Origin: Paenibacillus sp. LHD-117 | GTDB lineage: Bacteria > Bacillota > Bacilli > Paenibacillales > Paenibacillaceae | Assembly (NCBI RefSeq): GCF_030929555.1 | Contig: NZ_JAVFVT010000004.1 | Span: forward strand, 124,001-188,000 | Reading direction: 5' to 3' | Length of the DNA stretch: 64,000 nucleotides | Shown: positions 20,353-29,135 of the stretch, piece after piece | How the letters are laid out: each line of letters starts with the position of its first letter | Numbering within the stretch: the stretch's first letter is position 1 | The notes under the pieces: generated by a model | Databases searched by the model: none | What the model saw: the letters and a program-made list of their open reading frames with translations, nothing else | Told to the model about the DNA's origin: nothing | Program-made: the position numbers and the translations under genes

Positions 20353-21306
20353 TTATCCCCCGATTTCCGCTAAAATCCGGTCGCCGCCCGCCGCGAGCAG
20401 CGCATTCGCCACTTCCTTGCCCAGCTCGATCGGATCGGTTCCGCGCTTAATTTCCTTCAGCAGCGTCCCCCCGTCGGGCGAACCTACGATGCCGGTCAGT
20501 TCAAGTACGGGCGCATCGCCGGCGCGGTCGACAATGACGGCATGCGCGCCGATCGGCACTTGGCAGCCGCCGTGAAGCGTGCCGAGAAAACTTCGCTCGG
20601 CCTGAACGGTACGCTCCGTATCCGCGTCATTGAAGATCGCGAGCAGCTCCCTAACGCCGGCATCCTCTTCCCTGCATTCGATGCCAAGCGCGCCTTGTCC
20701 GACCGCCGGCGTACATAGATCAGCCGGAATCATCGCGGATATCCGATCCTCCCAGCCCATTCTGGTCATGCCTGCGGCCGCGAGAACGACCGCGTCGAAA
20801 CCTTCCGTCTCCAGCTTGCGGATCCGGGAATCGATATTGCCCCGAATCGACTCCAGCTGCAGATCCGGTCTCGCATGTTTCAGTTGGCAGGAGCGGCGAA
20901 GGCTGCTCGTGCCTACCTTGGCGCCTAGCGGCAGATCCTGCAAGCTGTTGCCTTCTTTCATGATGAGGCAGTCCATCGGATTCACCCTTTTCGGCGTCGC
21001 GCCGTTCATGAGTCCTTCCGGAAGCTCATAGGGCATATCCTTCATGCTGTGAACCGCCAGATCGATCTCGCCGTCGATAAGCGCTTGTTCGATTTCCTTG
21101 ACGAACAACCCTTTGCCGCCTACCTTGGACAACGTGACATCCAGAATGCGATCCCCTTTGGTGATGATCTTGCGAATTTCGAATGTATAAGGAAAACCTC
21201 GCTCCTCGCAGATTCGCTTCAGCTCGTCGATCACTTGTCCCGTCTGCGTCAGCGCGAGCGCGCTTTGTCTTGTGCCGACCGTAATTACGCGTTCAGCTTT
21301 GTCCAT
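20353..21306 (-). CDS. hemC: Hydroxymethylbilane synthase HemC
   Basis: HemC polymerises four porphobilinogens to hydroxymethylbilane. Motifs are TVGTRQSALALTQTGQV at the N-terminus, KTD-like region KGLFVKEIEQALIDGEID, and the dipyrromethane cofactor cysteine in LGTLHGGCQVPIGA. I chose the ATG at 21306 (MDKAERVITVG) because GGGGAGG lies 8 bp upstream and the gap to the preceding gene is 5 bp; the frame is open to 21351. The product is 317 residues, normal for the family. Confidence 0.98.
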   Translation of the reverse strand: MDKAERVITVGTRQSALALTQTGQVIDELKRICEERGFPYTFEIRKIITKGDRILDVTLSKVGGKGLFVKEIEQALIDGEIDLAVHSMKDMPYELPEGLMNGATPKRVNPMDCLIMKEGNSLQDLPLGAKVGTSSLRRSCQLKHARPDLQLESIRGNIDSRIRKLETEGFDAVVLAAAGMTRMGWEDRISAMIPADLCTPAVGQGALGIECREEDAGVRELLAIFNDADTERTVQAERSFLGTLHGGCQVPIGAHAVIVDRAGDAPVLELTGIVGSPDGGTLLKEIKRGTDPIELGKEVANALLAAGGDRILAEIGG

Positions 21307-21311
21307 TCCCG

Positions 21312-21983
21312 TTACCTCCCCTTCGTCCTGTCCAGCAATTGCCGGTACCATAATCCGGTCTCGATCTGCTGGAAATTTTTTGAGTCGTCAAGCGTCTCCT
21401 CTGCTGCGAGCTTAAGCACGTCGCGCCGCAGCGCTTCGTCCTTCAGCTCTGCCAGCACATACTCCCGCAGCAAGCGTAGCCGCTCCACTGCGGCTTCATA
21501 GCGCGGTCCGTATTGCCGCTCCAGCTCCCGCTTGATCGCCATCGACAACGCAGGGCTCGCTCCCGACGCCGTGACCGAGAGCAGCAGATCTCCCCTACGA
21601 ACGACCGAAGGGGTAATGAAACTGCCGGCTTCTCCGCGATCGGCAACGTTGCACCACAGATGCCTCTGCTCCGCCGCGAGCGCGATCGCGAGATTAAGCC
21701 CCTCGTTGTCCGTAGCGGCGAATACCATCCATGCGCCGTCCAGGTCGCTCTCTCGGTAAGCCCGCAACCGAAGTTCAACCCGCTCCGCCGCTGCCAGCGC
21801 TTCGATCCCCTTCGTAACCTCGGGGCTTACAAGAAGAAGAGCGTCGGCGCCCGATTCCAGCAGCCCCGCAAGCTTTCGCTCGGCAACTGCGCCGCCGCCG
21901 ACCACGACGCAGCGTCTGCCGCGCAGTTGAAGCGCCGCCGCGTAATACGACACGCTCTCCAGCCTCCGCTCGGGTTCCGTCAT
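21312..21983 (-). CDS. Precorrin-2 dehydrogenase / sirohydrochlorin ferrochelatase family protein
   Basis: This CysG N-terminal/Met8-type protein oxidises precorrin-2 to sirohydrochlorin with NAD. The Rossmann motif is VVVGGGAVAERKLAGLLESGA (about residues 23-43), followed by WMVFAATDNEGLNLAIA and NVADRGEAGSFITPSVVRRGDLL. The ATG at 21983 (MTEPERRLES) follows AAGGGATGGG and gives 223 residues; the frame upstream to 22196 overlaps hemX and is not used. Beside the cobA/hemD fusion it supplies the siroheme branch inside the heme operon. Whether it also has ferrochelatase activity is unknown. Confidence 0.93.
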   Translation of the reverse strand: MTEPERRLESVSYYAAALQLRGRRCVVVGGGAVAERKLAGLLESGADALLLVSPEVTKGIEALAAAERVELRLRAYRESDLDGAWMVFAATDNEGLNLAIALAAEQRHLWCNVADRGEAGSFITPSVVRRGDLLLSVTASGASPALSMAIKRELERQYGPRYEAAVERLRLLREYVLAELKDEALRRDVLKLAAEETLDDSKNFQQIETGLWYRQLLDRTKGR

Positions 21984-22030
21984 GTAGATCCCATCCCTTC
22001 TACCGATAACATGAATCCATGACCCGTGCC

Positions 22031-22843
22031 TTAATGGAACGTAGACAACGCGCTGGATGCCAAATTCAAGAGCAGAACCAGGAAAGCGGCCAAATACAAC
22101 TTGGCCAGCTGCTGGCCGGGTCGCCTGTTCACTGCGCGCTGATAGACGTAAATGATGAACATGACCAGCGCGGCGAACGAAGTAAGCACCTTCCAATCAA
22201 GCAGCAGGATGACCCTTCCTTCAACGAGCAGCGAGGTAACGGCGAGCGCAAGCGACATGGCCAGCAGCGGCACCCCGATCATGACCGAACGGTCCGAGAA
22301 TCGTTCGATCGTGTCCAAGCTAGGATACCGTCTAACAAACTTAGACCATTGCTTGCTCTTCAGCCGGTGATGAAGGAACAGATACATGCCCGAGAGCAAC
22401 GCTCCGAACGTAAGCGCCGCGTAGGCGCATAGGATGAGACTGATATGTACGTACAGCAGCTCGCGGGTCGTCTGCCCAACCGCGTATTCGTTGCCCTCGG
22501 CGGCGCCCGCGTACAGGTTAAGGGCAAGAACGGCGAATCCGACGACATTGACGAAAAACACGATGTAGTCGATGGCGTAGAATCTGCTCATGACGAGCGA
22601 CGCCGTGACAAGCAACCAAGAGAAACATAACCAATATTCGAAAGCGGATATTTGCGATAAATCCGAGTGAGAGACCAACCTCGTGATCAGGTAGCCAGTC
22701 TGAAGCACCCATACAAAAATAAGCAGCCCTGTTCCTATCCGTTTCGCTCTCCGGCTCGCGTTCATGAAGTCGGAGAAATAAAACAGAAGGCTCAGGGCGT
22801 AAACATACAGTATCGTATCGTACAACCAATTCGCTGTTCCCAT
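22031..22843 (-). CDS. hemX: HemX-like cytochrome c assembly (CcsA-family) membrane protein
   Basis: HemX is a polytopic membrane protein that in B. subtilis lowers HemA abundance. The 270-residue product has eight likely membrane helices and the CcsA-family tail region with LLSGMYLFLHHRLKSKQW. I chose the ATG at 22843 (MGTANWLYDTILYVYALS) because GGAGGGG lies just upstream; the frame is open to 22915. It lies between hemA and the precorrin-2 dehydrogenase, the standard Firmicute place. Confidence 0.92.
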   Translation of the reverse strand: MGTANWLYDTILYVYALSLLFYFSDFMNASRRAKRIGTGLLIFVWVLQTGYLITRLVSHSDLSQISAFEYWLCFSWLLVTASLVMSRFYAIDYIVFFVNVVGFAVLALNLYAGAAEGNEYAVGQTTRELLYVHISLILCAYAALTFGALLSGMYLFLHHRLKSKQWSKFVRRYPSLDTIERFSDRSVMIGVPLLAMSLALAVTSLLVEGRVILLLDWKVLTSFAALVMFIIYVYQRAVNRRPGQQLAKLYLAAFLVLLLNLASSALSTFH

Positions 22844-22952
22844 AACCCCTCCGCTTAGGCAGCTCTGCATTTGCGGACGCTGTTGGTTGTACTCTCCGTT
22901 GCTAGGTGAGGTCAACCTGCGTCACGCGCCTGCGTTCGAACAATCCAGCCAA

Positions 22953-24335
22953 TTAAGTACGAGCAAAAGCAGGAGCTCCCGCTTGTTTGTGGACAGGCTT
23001 GGCCGATGCCGCGTTTGACGGCTCCGCCGCCTGCGCCGGATAATTGCCGGCTTGCTGCTGCGACTCTGCCAATTCCTCGAGCGCGAACAGTTTGACGAAA
23101 ATATCCATCGCTTCCTCCGCTCGCTTCTCGCCGGCCATCTCTTTGATTCGCAGAATGGGATCCTGCATCATTTGGTTAATCATGCTTTTGGTCAGCTTGC
23201 GGATAACCTTAAGCTCTCGTTCACTGAGGTCGGGCAGTTTATTGGACAAGCTGTTCATCGTCTCGTCGTGAATATCCGCGGCTTTGGTCTGAAGCGCGCG
23301 TATGAGCGGCACGACGCCTAACGTCTTGTACCACTGCTCGAATTGCGCCATCTCTTCGGCGATCATCACGTCGATCTTGGCCGCTTCCTGGCGTCGTTGC
23401 TCCAGGTTGCTCTCCACGATGCCTTCCAAATCGTCGATGTCGTAGAGGAAGACGTTCTCCACGGCAGCGATGGAAGGATCCAGGTCGCGAGGCACGGCGA
23501 TATCGATCATGAACAGCGGCTTCGACTTGCGGCGTTTCATTGCCTCGGCGACTTGCGAACGGTTCAGCACGTAGCCTTCCGAGCCTGTAGAGCTAATAAT
23601 GATGTCCGTCTCCGGCAGCTTTTGAATCGCCTCTTCAAGCGAAAGCGGCTTTCCGCCGAACTTGTCGGCAATCTGCGCGGCGCGCTCGAACGTCCGGTTC
23701 ACGACCAGAATGCGCTCGGCTCCGTTCGCATAAAGATGTTTGGCCGTCAGCTCGCCCGTCTCTCCAGCGCCGATGATCATGACGGTTTTGCGGTTGAAGT
23801 GCCCGAAGATTTGCTTGCCCAGCTCGACTGCAGCGTAGCTGACGGAAACGGCCGACTCGCCGATCATCGTCTCCGAGTGCGCGCGCTTCGCCATCGTGAC
23901 CGCTTGCTTGAAAAGCATGTTAAATACGGTACCCGTCGTCTTCATATCCTGAGCCTGCAAAAAGGCGCTCTTCACTTGCCCGAGAATCTGCGTCTCCCCG
24001 ATGACCATGGAATCAAGTCCGCTCGTAACCTTGAACAGATGCCGGATCGCCGCTTCGTCCTCGTACATGTACAGATGGTTCGTGAAGTGCTCGCGCGGCA
24101 GCTTGAACCACTTCTCCATAAAGCTGCGAATGTAATGCCCGCATAATTGATGCCTGTCTACGACGGCATAGAGCTCCGTCCGGTTGCAGGTCGCCACGAT
24201 GACACATTCCATAATGCTCTTCGTGCCCATTAATGCCTTTAATGCATCCGGCAGCTCTCTCTCCGCGAACGTAAACTTTTCCCTGACTTCCACCGGCGCT
24301 GTCCGGTAATTCAAACCGACCGCGATAATGTGCAT
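22953..24335 (-). CDS. hemA: Glutamyl-tRNA reductase HemA
   Basis: HemA reduces glutamyl-tRNA to glutamate-1-semialdehyde with NADPH, the committed step of the C5 pathway. The catalytic cysteine is Cys50 in VATCNRTELYAV. Other motifs are GLDSMVIGETQILGQVK, the NADPH fold MIIGAGETGELTAKHL and VNRTFERAAQIA. I chose the ATG at 24335 (MHIIAVGLNYRTAP) because GGAAGGGGG lies upstream; the longer frame to 24440 is unlikely. The product is 460 residues, with a C-terminal extension (after about residue 425) rich in Ala, Gln and Pro that is not part of the enzyme core. It is the first gene of the hem operon. Confidence 0.97.
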   Translation of the reverse strand: MHIIAVGLNYRTAPVEVREKFTFAERELPDALKALMGTKSIMECVIVATCNRTELYAVVDRHQLCGHYIRSFMEKWFKLPREHFTNHLYMYEDEAAIRHLFKVTSGLDSMVIGETQILGQVKSAFLQAQDMKTTGTVFNMLFKQAVTMAKRAHSETMIGESAVSVSYAAVELGKQIFGHFNRKTVMIIGAGETGELTAKHLYANGAERILVVNRTFERAAQIADKFGGKPLSLEEAIQKLPETDIIISSTGSEGYVLNRSQVAEAMKRRKSKPLFMIDIAVPRDLDPSIAAVENVFLYDIDDLEGIVESNLEQRRQEAAKIDVMIAEEMAQFEQWYKTLGVVPLIRALQTKAADIHDETMNSLSNKLPDLSERELKVIRKLTKSMINQMMQDPILRIKEMAGEKRAEEAMDIFVKLFALEELAESQQQAGNYPAQAAEPSNAASAKPVHKQAGAPAFART

Positions 24336-24420
24336 GCGTGCGATCCCCCTTCCCTCGTGAACGTAAGCTTGTCCGTCTCCGCTTTGTTTGTATCTATCCG
24401 ATAATTCGATGTTAGCAATC

Positions 24421-24429
24421 ATTATAGCA
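24421..24429 (-). promoter_or_regulatory. Candidate extended -10 promoter of the hem operon
   Basis: The minus strand reads TGCTATAAT, an extended -10 element, about 86 nt upstream of the hemA start. No strong -35 hexamer is present, which is common with TGn promoters. The stretch 24430-24521 shows nothing else that I can name. Confidence 0.5.
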
Positions 24430-24521
24430 CAGTTCGACATTCATGTAGGTTTCATATTTGACTAATGTTTGAAAAATCCGTTTTTGCTGAATTGATCATA
24501 GTATTGCCGCTTTTCACAAAG

Positions 24522-24552
24522 AAATAACCATGGATTGGCTCCATGGTTATTT
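24522..24552 (-). terminator. Hairpin terminator downstream of speD
   Basis: A perfect 12-bp stem, AAATAACCATGG against CCATGGTTATTT with loop AGCCAAT, lies 27 bp after the speD stop codon. The 3' arm and following bases on the minus strand are T-rich (TTATTTCTTTG). The AT-rich stem would work in both directions. Confidence 0.75.
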
Positions 24553-24579
24553 CCGTATGGTACATGAATGAGCCTGTTC

Positions 24580-24978
24580 TTACACGAGCTCGATTTGTTT
24601 CATCTTCGGTTCTTCCACTTGCAGTTCGCCCATGCCGCGAACAAGTTTCTTCGCGTGTGTCGTCTTCGGCTTCAAAACGGTCAACATGTAATCGATCGCA
24701 AGCTGAGGATCTACCGTTTCACCGCAGGTGTAACAGTCCAGCGCAGCGAAACCTCTCTCAGGATACGTATGGATCGAGAGGTGGCTCTCAGACAGCAGCA
24801 CGAGAACCGTTGCGCCTTGAGGTTCAAATTGTTTGGATTGCACGGACAAAACCGTTGCGCCGCAAGCCTCCGCAGCCTCTACCATGTGAGATTGCAAAAA
24901 TTCAGCGCTGTTCAACAAATCAAAATCTACACCCCAAGCATCAACAGCAACGTGTCTTCCGAAAGTAGAGTATTCCAT
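24580..24978 (-). CDS. speD: S-adenosylmethionine decarboxylase proenzyme SpeD
   Basis: SpeD decarboxylates S-adenosylmethionine to supply aminopropyl groups for spermidine. The 132-residue proenzyme is the short bacterial type. It has the self-cleavage site LLSESHLSIHTYPE, where cleavage between Glu64 and Ser65 makes the pyruvoyl group on Ser65. The catalytic His70 and Cys85 (ALDCYTCGE) are present. The ribosome site AAGGGGG lies 9 bp upstream of the ATG. No spermidine synthase gene lies nearby. It is a single-gene unit with its own structured leader and terminator. Confidence 0.97.
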   Translation of the reverse strand: MEYSTFGRHVAVDAWGVDFDLLNSAEFLQSHMVEAAEACGATVLSVQSKQFEPQGATVLVLLSESHLSIHTYPERGFAALDCYTCGETVDPQLAIDYMLTVLKPKTTHAKKLVRGMGELQVEEPKMKQIELV

Positions 24979-25029
24979 CTTCCGGTTCCCCCTTCCTAGG
25001 AATAAAATGTTTAAAAAATTTCATCCGCT

Positions 25030-25094
25030 AGGACCTACGTCATTCACTTCCCGAGGGATTAATCTCTCGCAACATAACTATGTCCTGAGTGAAT
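25030..25094 (-). promoter_or_regulatory. Structured 5' leader of speD (candidate regulatory RNA)
   Basis: The 339 bp between speD and the next gene upstream (24979-25317) hold no gene. Within them, ATTCACT (25088-25094 on the minus strand) can pair with AGTGAAT (25048-25042), closing a hairpin. That hairpin contains the palindrome CGAGAGATTAATCCCTCG (25069-25052) and a short ACATAGTTATGT palindrome. AGGAC (25086-25082) can also pair with GTCCT (25034-25030), and this pairing crosses the first stem, so a pseudoknot is possible. I do not recognise a known riboswitch class. Confidence 0.4.
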
Positions 25095-25260
25095 CCTGGT
25101 TCCTAATTTTCAAGCAACATTGTTTTCAACGAAAATAAAAATAACATCTATCCGCTATAATTGCAATAGTTTTTTTTGGAGACAGCCTCGGCGGGTACCT
25201 CAAATGCAAGCTACGTATCAATGTATGTCGTCTCTGACATGTCCGCAACGCGCTCGGACA

Positions 25261-25290
25261 AAAAAAAGCAGCCGCATAAGGCGGCTGCTT
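25261..25290 (-). terminator. Terminator of the 25318-25908 gene
   Basis: On the minus strand AAGCAGCCGC pairs with GCGGCTGCTT around a CTTAT loop and runs straight into seven T residues. It lies 27 bp after the stop codon of the upstream gene. Confidence 0.9.
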
Positions 25291-25317
25291 CTCCCGTTCT
25301 TTCCCGGCTATGATGGC

Positions 25318-25908
25318 TTACGCCTCAAGCGCGAACAGCTTGTGGGTTAGTTCTTTCAATCGCGCGTCGATGCTCTCGATCTCTCGAGGCGCCTTCGTCT
25401 GATTGCGCAGGTCCAGAAGCTCGTTGACCGCTCCCTGGATCAGTCCGATCTCGCGTTCGACGAGCCGGCTCTGGAATACGCGTTCCAGCTGGGCCAGCGT
25501 GTCCTTGTGTTCGAACACGGTACGTTCGCCGCTTGCCGTGCTTTCCACGATTTTGCGGACCGCGCCGTTCGTATAGTGATAGATCATCGTATAATGGCTG
25601 TAGATTCGGTTGACGATCGCGTTGCCCCTAAAGGCCGCGACGGCTTTGCGCAAGGCATTGGTCAATTTGGGTTCTACCAGACGGCAACTAAGCTCGCAAA
25701 CGTAGTAGTCTTGTCGACGCTCAAAGGTCAGTCGGACTTCTTCCCTCCCTGCTACATCTTGAAGAACAAGCTCCTGGTTGCCGTTATCGAGCACCAGCAC
25801 CTGCAATCGCAGCTGCCCATCCTCCATCAAGGCGATAAATCGGGCCATCTCTTCGTGTTTAAGCTGCAGTTTGGCATTTACATACTCTGTGGCTAGCCGC
25901 TTAGCCAT
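25318..25908 (-). CDS. Conserved protein of unknown function
   Basis: I do not recognise this 196-residue protein. It is soluble with no signal peptide or membrane helix. The N-terminal two thirds look mixed alpha/beta (LRLQVLVLDNGNQELVLQDV, then VRLTFERRQDYYVCELSC). The segment IVNRIYSHYTMIYHYTNGAVRKIVE follows, and the last 70 residues are helical and charged (LVEREIGLIQGAVNELLDLRNQ, ARLKELTHKLFALEA). Ribosome site GAGGAGA lies upstream of the start. It has its own terminator and stands where B. subtilis has genes between engB and hemA, but resemblance to those is not evident. Codon use is like the host's. Confidence 0.8.
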   Translation of the reverse strand: MAKRLATEYVNAKLQLKHEEMARFIALMEDGQLRLQVLVLDNGNQELVLQDVAGREEVRLTFERRQDYYVCELSCRLVEPKLTNALRKAVAAFRGNAIVNRIYSHYTMIYHYTNGAVRKIVESTASGERTVFEHKDTLAQLERVFQSRLVEREIGLIQGAVNELLDLRNQTKAPREIESIDARLKELTHKLFALEA

Positions 25909-26123
25909 AAAAATCTCCTCAATTCTTTGAGACCCCGCCGCTTTTGCGCCGGCAGCCTTTTCAGCATTGCATAGTTTAATTATACGTGATCATCGATTTT
26001 TATTCTTGTCGCCGAGTCTTCAAATTTAAGCATATTTCCATAAAAAACGGAGGATTTCACGAGTAACTGCTACAATTGCGATGAATTCTCCTCTTTATAA
26101 GAGAACATCGCGTGCTTTCTGCC

Positions 26124-26711
26124 TTATGTGGCGATCGCTTCGTTGATGACGTCCCACAGCTGCTCGCGGCCAAGCCCGGTCTCCGACGAAAATAATACGA
26201 CCGAATCGCGGGGATCCGCCTCAAGCGTCGTCTTGATCATCTTGATGTGTTTATCCCACTTCGACCGGGGGATCTTGTCCGCTTTGGTCGCAACGATGCA
26301 GGTCGGAATCTCGTAATGCTTGAGCCATTGATACATCAGCACGTCGTCCTTGGACGGCTCATGCCGGATGTCGATGATCAGCAGCTGGAGCTTTAGCGGC
26401 TCCCTCTCCCTAAGATAGGTCTCGATCATCTCGCCGAACTGCTCCCTCTGCGTCTTGGACACTTTGGCGTAGCCGTAACCGGGGAAATCGACGAAATAGA
26501 CGCTATCGTTTACGCGATAATAATTGAGCTGCTGCGTCTTGCCCGGCTGCGAGCTTGTTCGCGCCAAGTTCTTGCGCATGATCATTTTGTTGATAAGCGA
26601 TGATTTGCCCACGTTGGAACGCCCTGCCAGAGCAATCTCCGGCAAGGCGTCCTCAGGGTATTGATGCGGCTTAACCGCGCTTATTACGAATTGCACATCT
26701 AAGATTTTCAT
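26124..26711 (-). CDS. engB: Ribosome biogenesis GTPase EngB/YsxC/YihA
   Basis: EngB is an essential GTPase in assembly of the 50S ribosomal subunit. The 195-residue product has G1 [15 protein letters not shown], the switch region [14 protein letters not shown]3 [12 protein letters not shown]4 [12 protein letters not shown] and a G5-like SSETGLG. Its ATG overlaps the lonA stop codon (ATGA), so it is co-transcribed with lonA as in B. subtilis. The 215 bp after it (25909-26123) show no gene. Confidence 0.97.
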   Translation of the reverse strand: MKILDVQFVISAVKPHQYPEDALPEIALAGRSNVGKSSLINKMIMRKNLARTSSQPGKTQQLNYYRVNDSVYFVDFPGYGYAKVSKTQREQFGEMIETYLREREPLKLQLLIIDIRHEPSKDDVLMYQWLKHYEIPTCIVATKADKIPRSKWDKHIKMIKTTLEADPRDSVVLFSSETGLGREQLWDVINEAIAT

Positions 26712-29098
26712 GAAATTGGAATACCCGCTTTCTCTACTGTTCCTTCCGGCAGAAGCGCGTGCCGAAGCACCTCGTCCATATGCCCGACCGGGACAAATGT
26801 CATGTCTCCCCTGATGCTGTCCGGAATGTCTTTCAAATCTCGTTCGTTGTCCTTCGGAAGCAGCACTTTCTTAATGCCGGCCCGGTGAGCCGCAAGCGAC
26901 TTCTCCTTCAAACCACCGATAGGAAGAACGCGTCCCCGCAACGTGATCTCGCCGGTCATCGCGACTTCCCTCGAGACGTAACGGTTGGTTAGCGCCGAGA
27001 TCAGCGCCGTAGCGATCGTAATGCCGGCGGACGGACCGTCCTTCGGAATCGCGCCTTCCGGGATATGGATGTGGATGTCGTTTTTCTCGTGGAAGCCGGG
27101 ATCGATCGACAACTCCGCCGCTTTGGAACGCGTGTAGCTGAAGGCCGCTTGCGCGGATTCCTTCATGACATCCCCTAGCTTGCCCGTCAACGTCAGCTTG
27201 CCGCTGCCAGGCATCACAGATACCTCGATCACGAGCGTATCGCCGCCGACCTCGGTCCAGGCCAGCCCCGTTACGGCGCCAATTTGATTCTCGCTCTCCG
27301 CAAGGCCGTATCTGAACTTCGGAGGCCCGATCCATTCCTTGACGAGCTCCGTATCCACTCGAAGCGGCGCAGGCTCGGATTTCTCTTCGCCCGATTCGTC
27401 CGGCTTGCCTTCGGAGACAAAATGTTTGGCCGCTTTGCGGCATATCGCCGCGATCTGCTGCTCCAAGTTGCGGACGCCAGATTCTCTTGTGTACTCGCGG
27501 ATCAAAAGGCGCAGCGCCTCGTCCGTCAGCTCCAATTGCGTTTCCGCAAGGCCATGCTCGCGCTTCTGCTTCGGCAGCAAATACCGGACGCCGATCTGTT
27601 CCTTCTCCAGCTCCGTATAACCGGGGATGTACAGCACTTCCATCCGGTCCAGCAGCGGACGCGGGATGTTATGAAGCGCGTTCGCCGTCGTGACGAACAT
27701 GACGTTCGATAGATCGAAGGGCACTTCGATGTAATGATCGCTGAACGTGCTATTCTGTTCGGGATCGAGTACTTCGAGCAGCGCGGACGACGGGTCGCCT
27801 CTGAAGTCCGAAGCCATCTTGTCGATTTCGTCCAGCAAGAAGACGGGATTCAGGCTTCCGGCCGTCTTCATGCCTTGCATGATGCGGCCCGGCATCGCGC
27901 CGACGTACGTTCTGCGGTGGCCTCTGATCTCGGCTTCGTCGCGAACGCCGCCGAGCGAGATCCGTACGAACTTTCGTTCGAGCGACTTAGCGATGGATCT
28001 GGCGAGCGAGGTTTTGCCCACGCCCGGAGGTCCGACGAGACACAGAATCGGGCCTTTCATTTTCCCCACGAGCTGTTGCACGGCCAAATATTCCAGTACG
28101 CGTTCCTTCGGCTTATCCAGGCCGTAATGATCGTCGTTCAAGATCTCTTCCGCCCTGGCGATGCTGAGATCGTCATGGGTCATCGTCTTCCAAGGCAATG
28201 CGAGTAACCAATCGATATAATTGCGGATAACGCCGCCTTCGGCCGAGGATGGAGGCATCTTCTCGAGCCGGTCGATTTCCTTGTTAACCTTTTCCTTTAC
28301 CGTATCGGGAACGCCTGCTTCATCCAGCTGGCCTCTCAGTTCTTCGGCTTCGCCGGCACGGCCTTCCTTCTCGCCAAGCTCCTTCTGGATCGCCTTCATC
28401 TGCTCGCGCAAATAATATTCCTTCTGCGTCTTCTCCATCTGCTTCTTGACCCGCTGGTTAATCTGTCGCTCCAGCTCCAGCACTTCGCGTTCGTTATTAA
28501 GCAGGTCAAGCAGCTTCTCCAGTCTAGCCGCAACGTCGATGGTTTCCAGAATGTCCTGTTTGTCTTTGATCTTCAAAGACAAGTGGCTCGTAATGACGTC
28601 GGCGAGGCGGCCTGGATCGTCAATATCCGACACCGCCGCGTACGTCTCCGGAGTAACCTTCTTCGATAACGAAATATAATGCTCGAACTGATTCAGAACG
28701 GATCTCATCAAAGCGTCCACTTCGGGATCGTCCGTCTCCTCCTCGGGCAGCTCCTTCGCCATGACCTCGTAAAATTCGTCGTTCGCCACGTAGCTCTGCA
28801 CTTCGGCGCGAACAACCCCTTCTACTAATACGCGAATCGTCCCGTTCGGAAGCTTTAGCATCTGCCTCACCTTCGCGATCGTGCCGATCTTGTAAATATC
28901 CTCTTCGGTCGGATCCTCGATATTGACTTCCGATTGCGAGCATAACAGGATCATGTGATCTTCGACCATTGCCCGCTCCAGCGCGCGGACGGATTTATCC
29001 CTGCCCACATCAAGGTGAAGCACCATGCTGGGATAGACGAGCAATCCTCTTAGCGGAAGCAAGGGCAGCCGGCGACCTTTCGATTTGCTTGGTCCCAT
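26708..29098 (-). CDS. lonA: ATP-dependent Lon protease LonA
   Basis: LonA is a cytoplasmic AAA+ serine protease that degrades misfolded and regulatory proteins. The 796-residue protein has the N-terminal substrate domain ([20 protein letters not shown]), a coiled-coil linker ([20 protein letters not shown]), Walker [19 protein letters not shown], Walker B LLDEIDKM and the proteolytic domain. The catalytic serine is in [16 protein letters not shown] and the lysine in [18 protein letters not shown]. It starts 37 bp after lonB and overlaps engB by 4 bp, giving a lonB-lonA-engB order. Confidence 0.97.
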   Translation of the reverse strand: MGPSKSKGRRLPLLPLRGLLVYPSMVLHLDVGRDKSVRALERAMVEDHMILLCSQSEVNIEDPTEEDIYKIGTIAKVRQMLKLPNGTIRVLVEGVVRAEVQSYVANDEFYEVMAKELPEEETDDPEVDALMRSVLNQFEHYISLSKKVTPETYAAVSDIDDPGRLADVITSHLSLKIKDKQDILETIDVAARLEKLLDLLNNEREVLELERQINQRVKKQMEKTQKEYYLREQMKAIQKELGEKEGRAGEAEELRGQLDEAGVPDTVKEKVNKEIDRLEKMPPSSAEGGVIRNYIDWLLALPWKTMTHDDLSIARAEEILNDDHYGLDKPKERVLEYLAVQQLVGKMKGPILCLVGPPGVGKTSLARSIAKSLERKFVRISLGGVRDEAEIRGHRRTYVGAMPGRIMQGMKTAGSLNPVFLLDEIDKMASDFRGDPSSALLEVLDPEQNSTFSDHYIEVPFDLSNVMFVTTANALHNIPRPLLDRMEVLYIPGYTELEKEQIGVRYLLPKQKREHGLAETQLELTDEALRLLIREYTRESGVRNLEQQIAAICRKAAKHFVSEGKPDESGEEKSEPAPLRVDTELVKEWIGPPKFRYGLAESENQIGAVTGLAWTEVGGDTLVIEVSVMPGSGKLTLTGKLGDVMKESAQAAFSYTRSKAAELSIDPGFHEKNDIHIHIPEGAIPKDGPSAGITIATALISALTNRYVSREVAMTGEITLRGRVLPIGGLKEKSLAAHRAGIKKVLLPKDNERDLKDIPDSIRGDMTFVPVGHMDEVLRHALLPEGTVEKAGIPIS

Positions 29099-29135
29099 AC
29101 CTGCACCTCCATTTCTTAACGTCTACCTTATTTTA

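Noticed and set aside
24979..25120. SAM riboswitch in front of speD
   Set aside because: The conserved cores of known SAM riboswitch classes (for example the S-box helices and kink-turn) are not visible. Only a local hairpin and a possible pseudoknot can be drawn.
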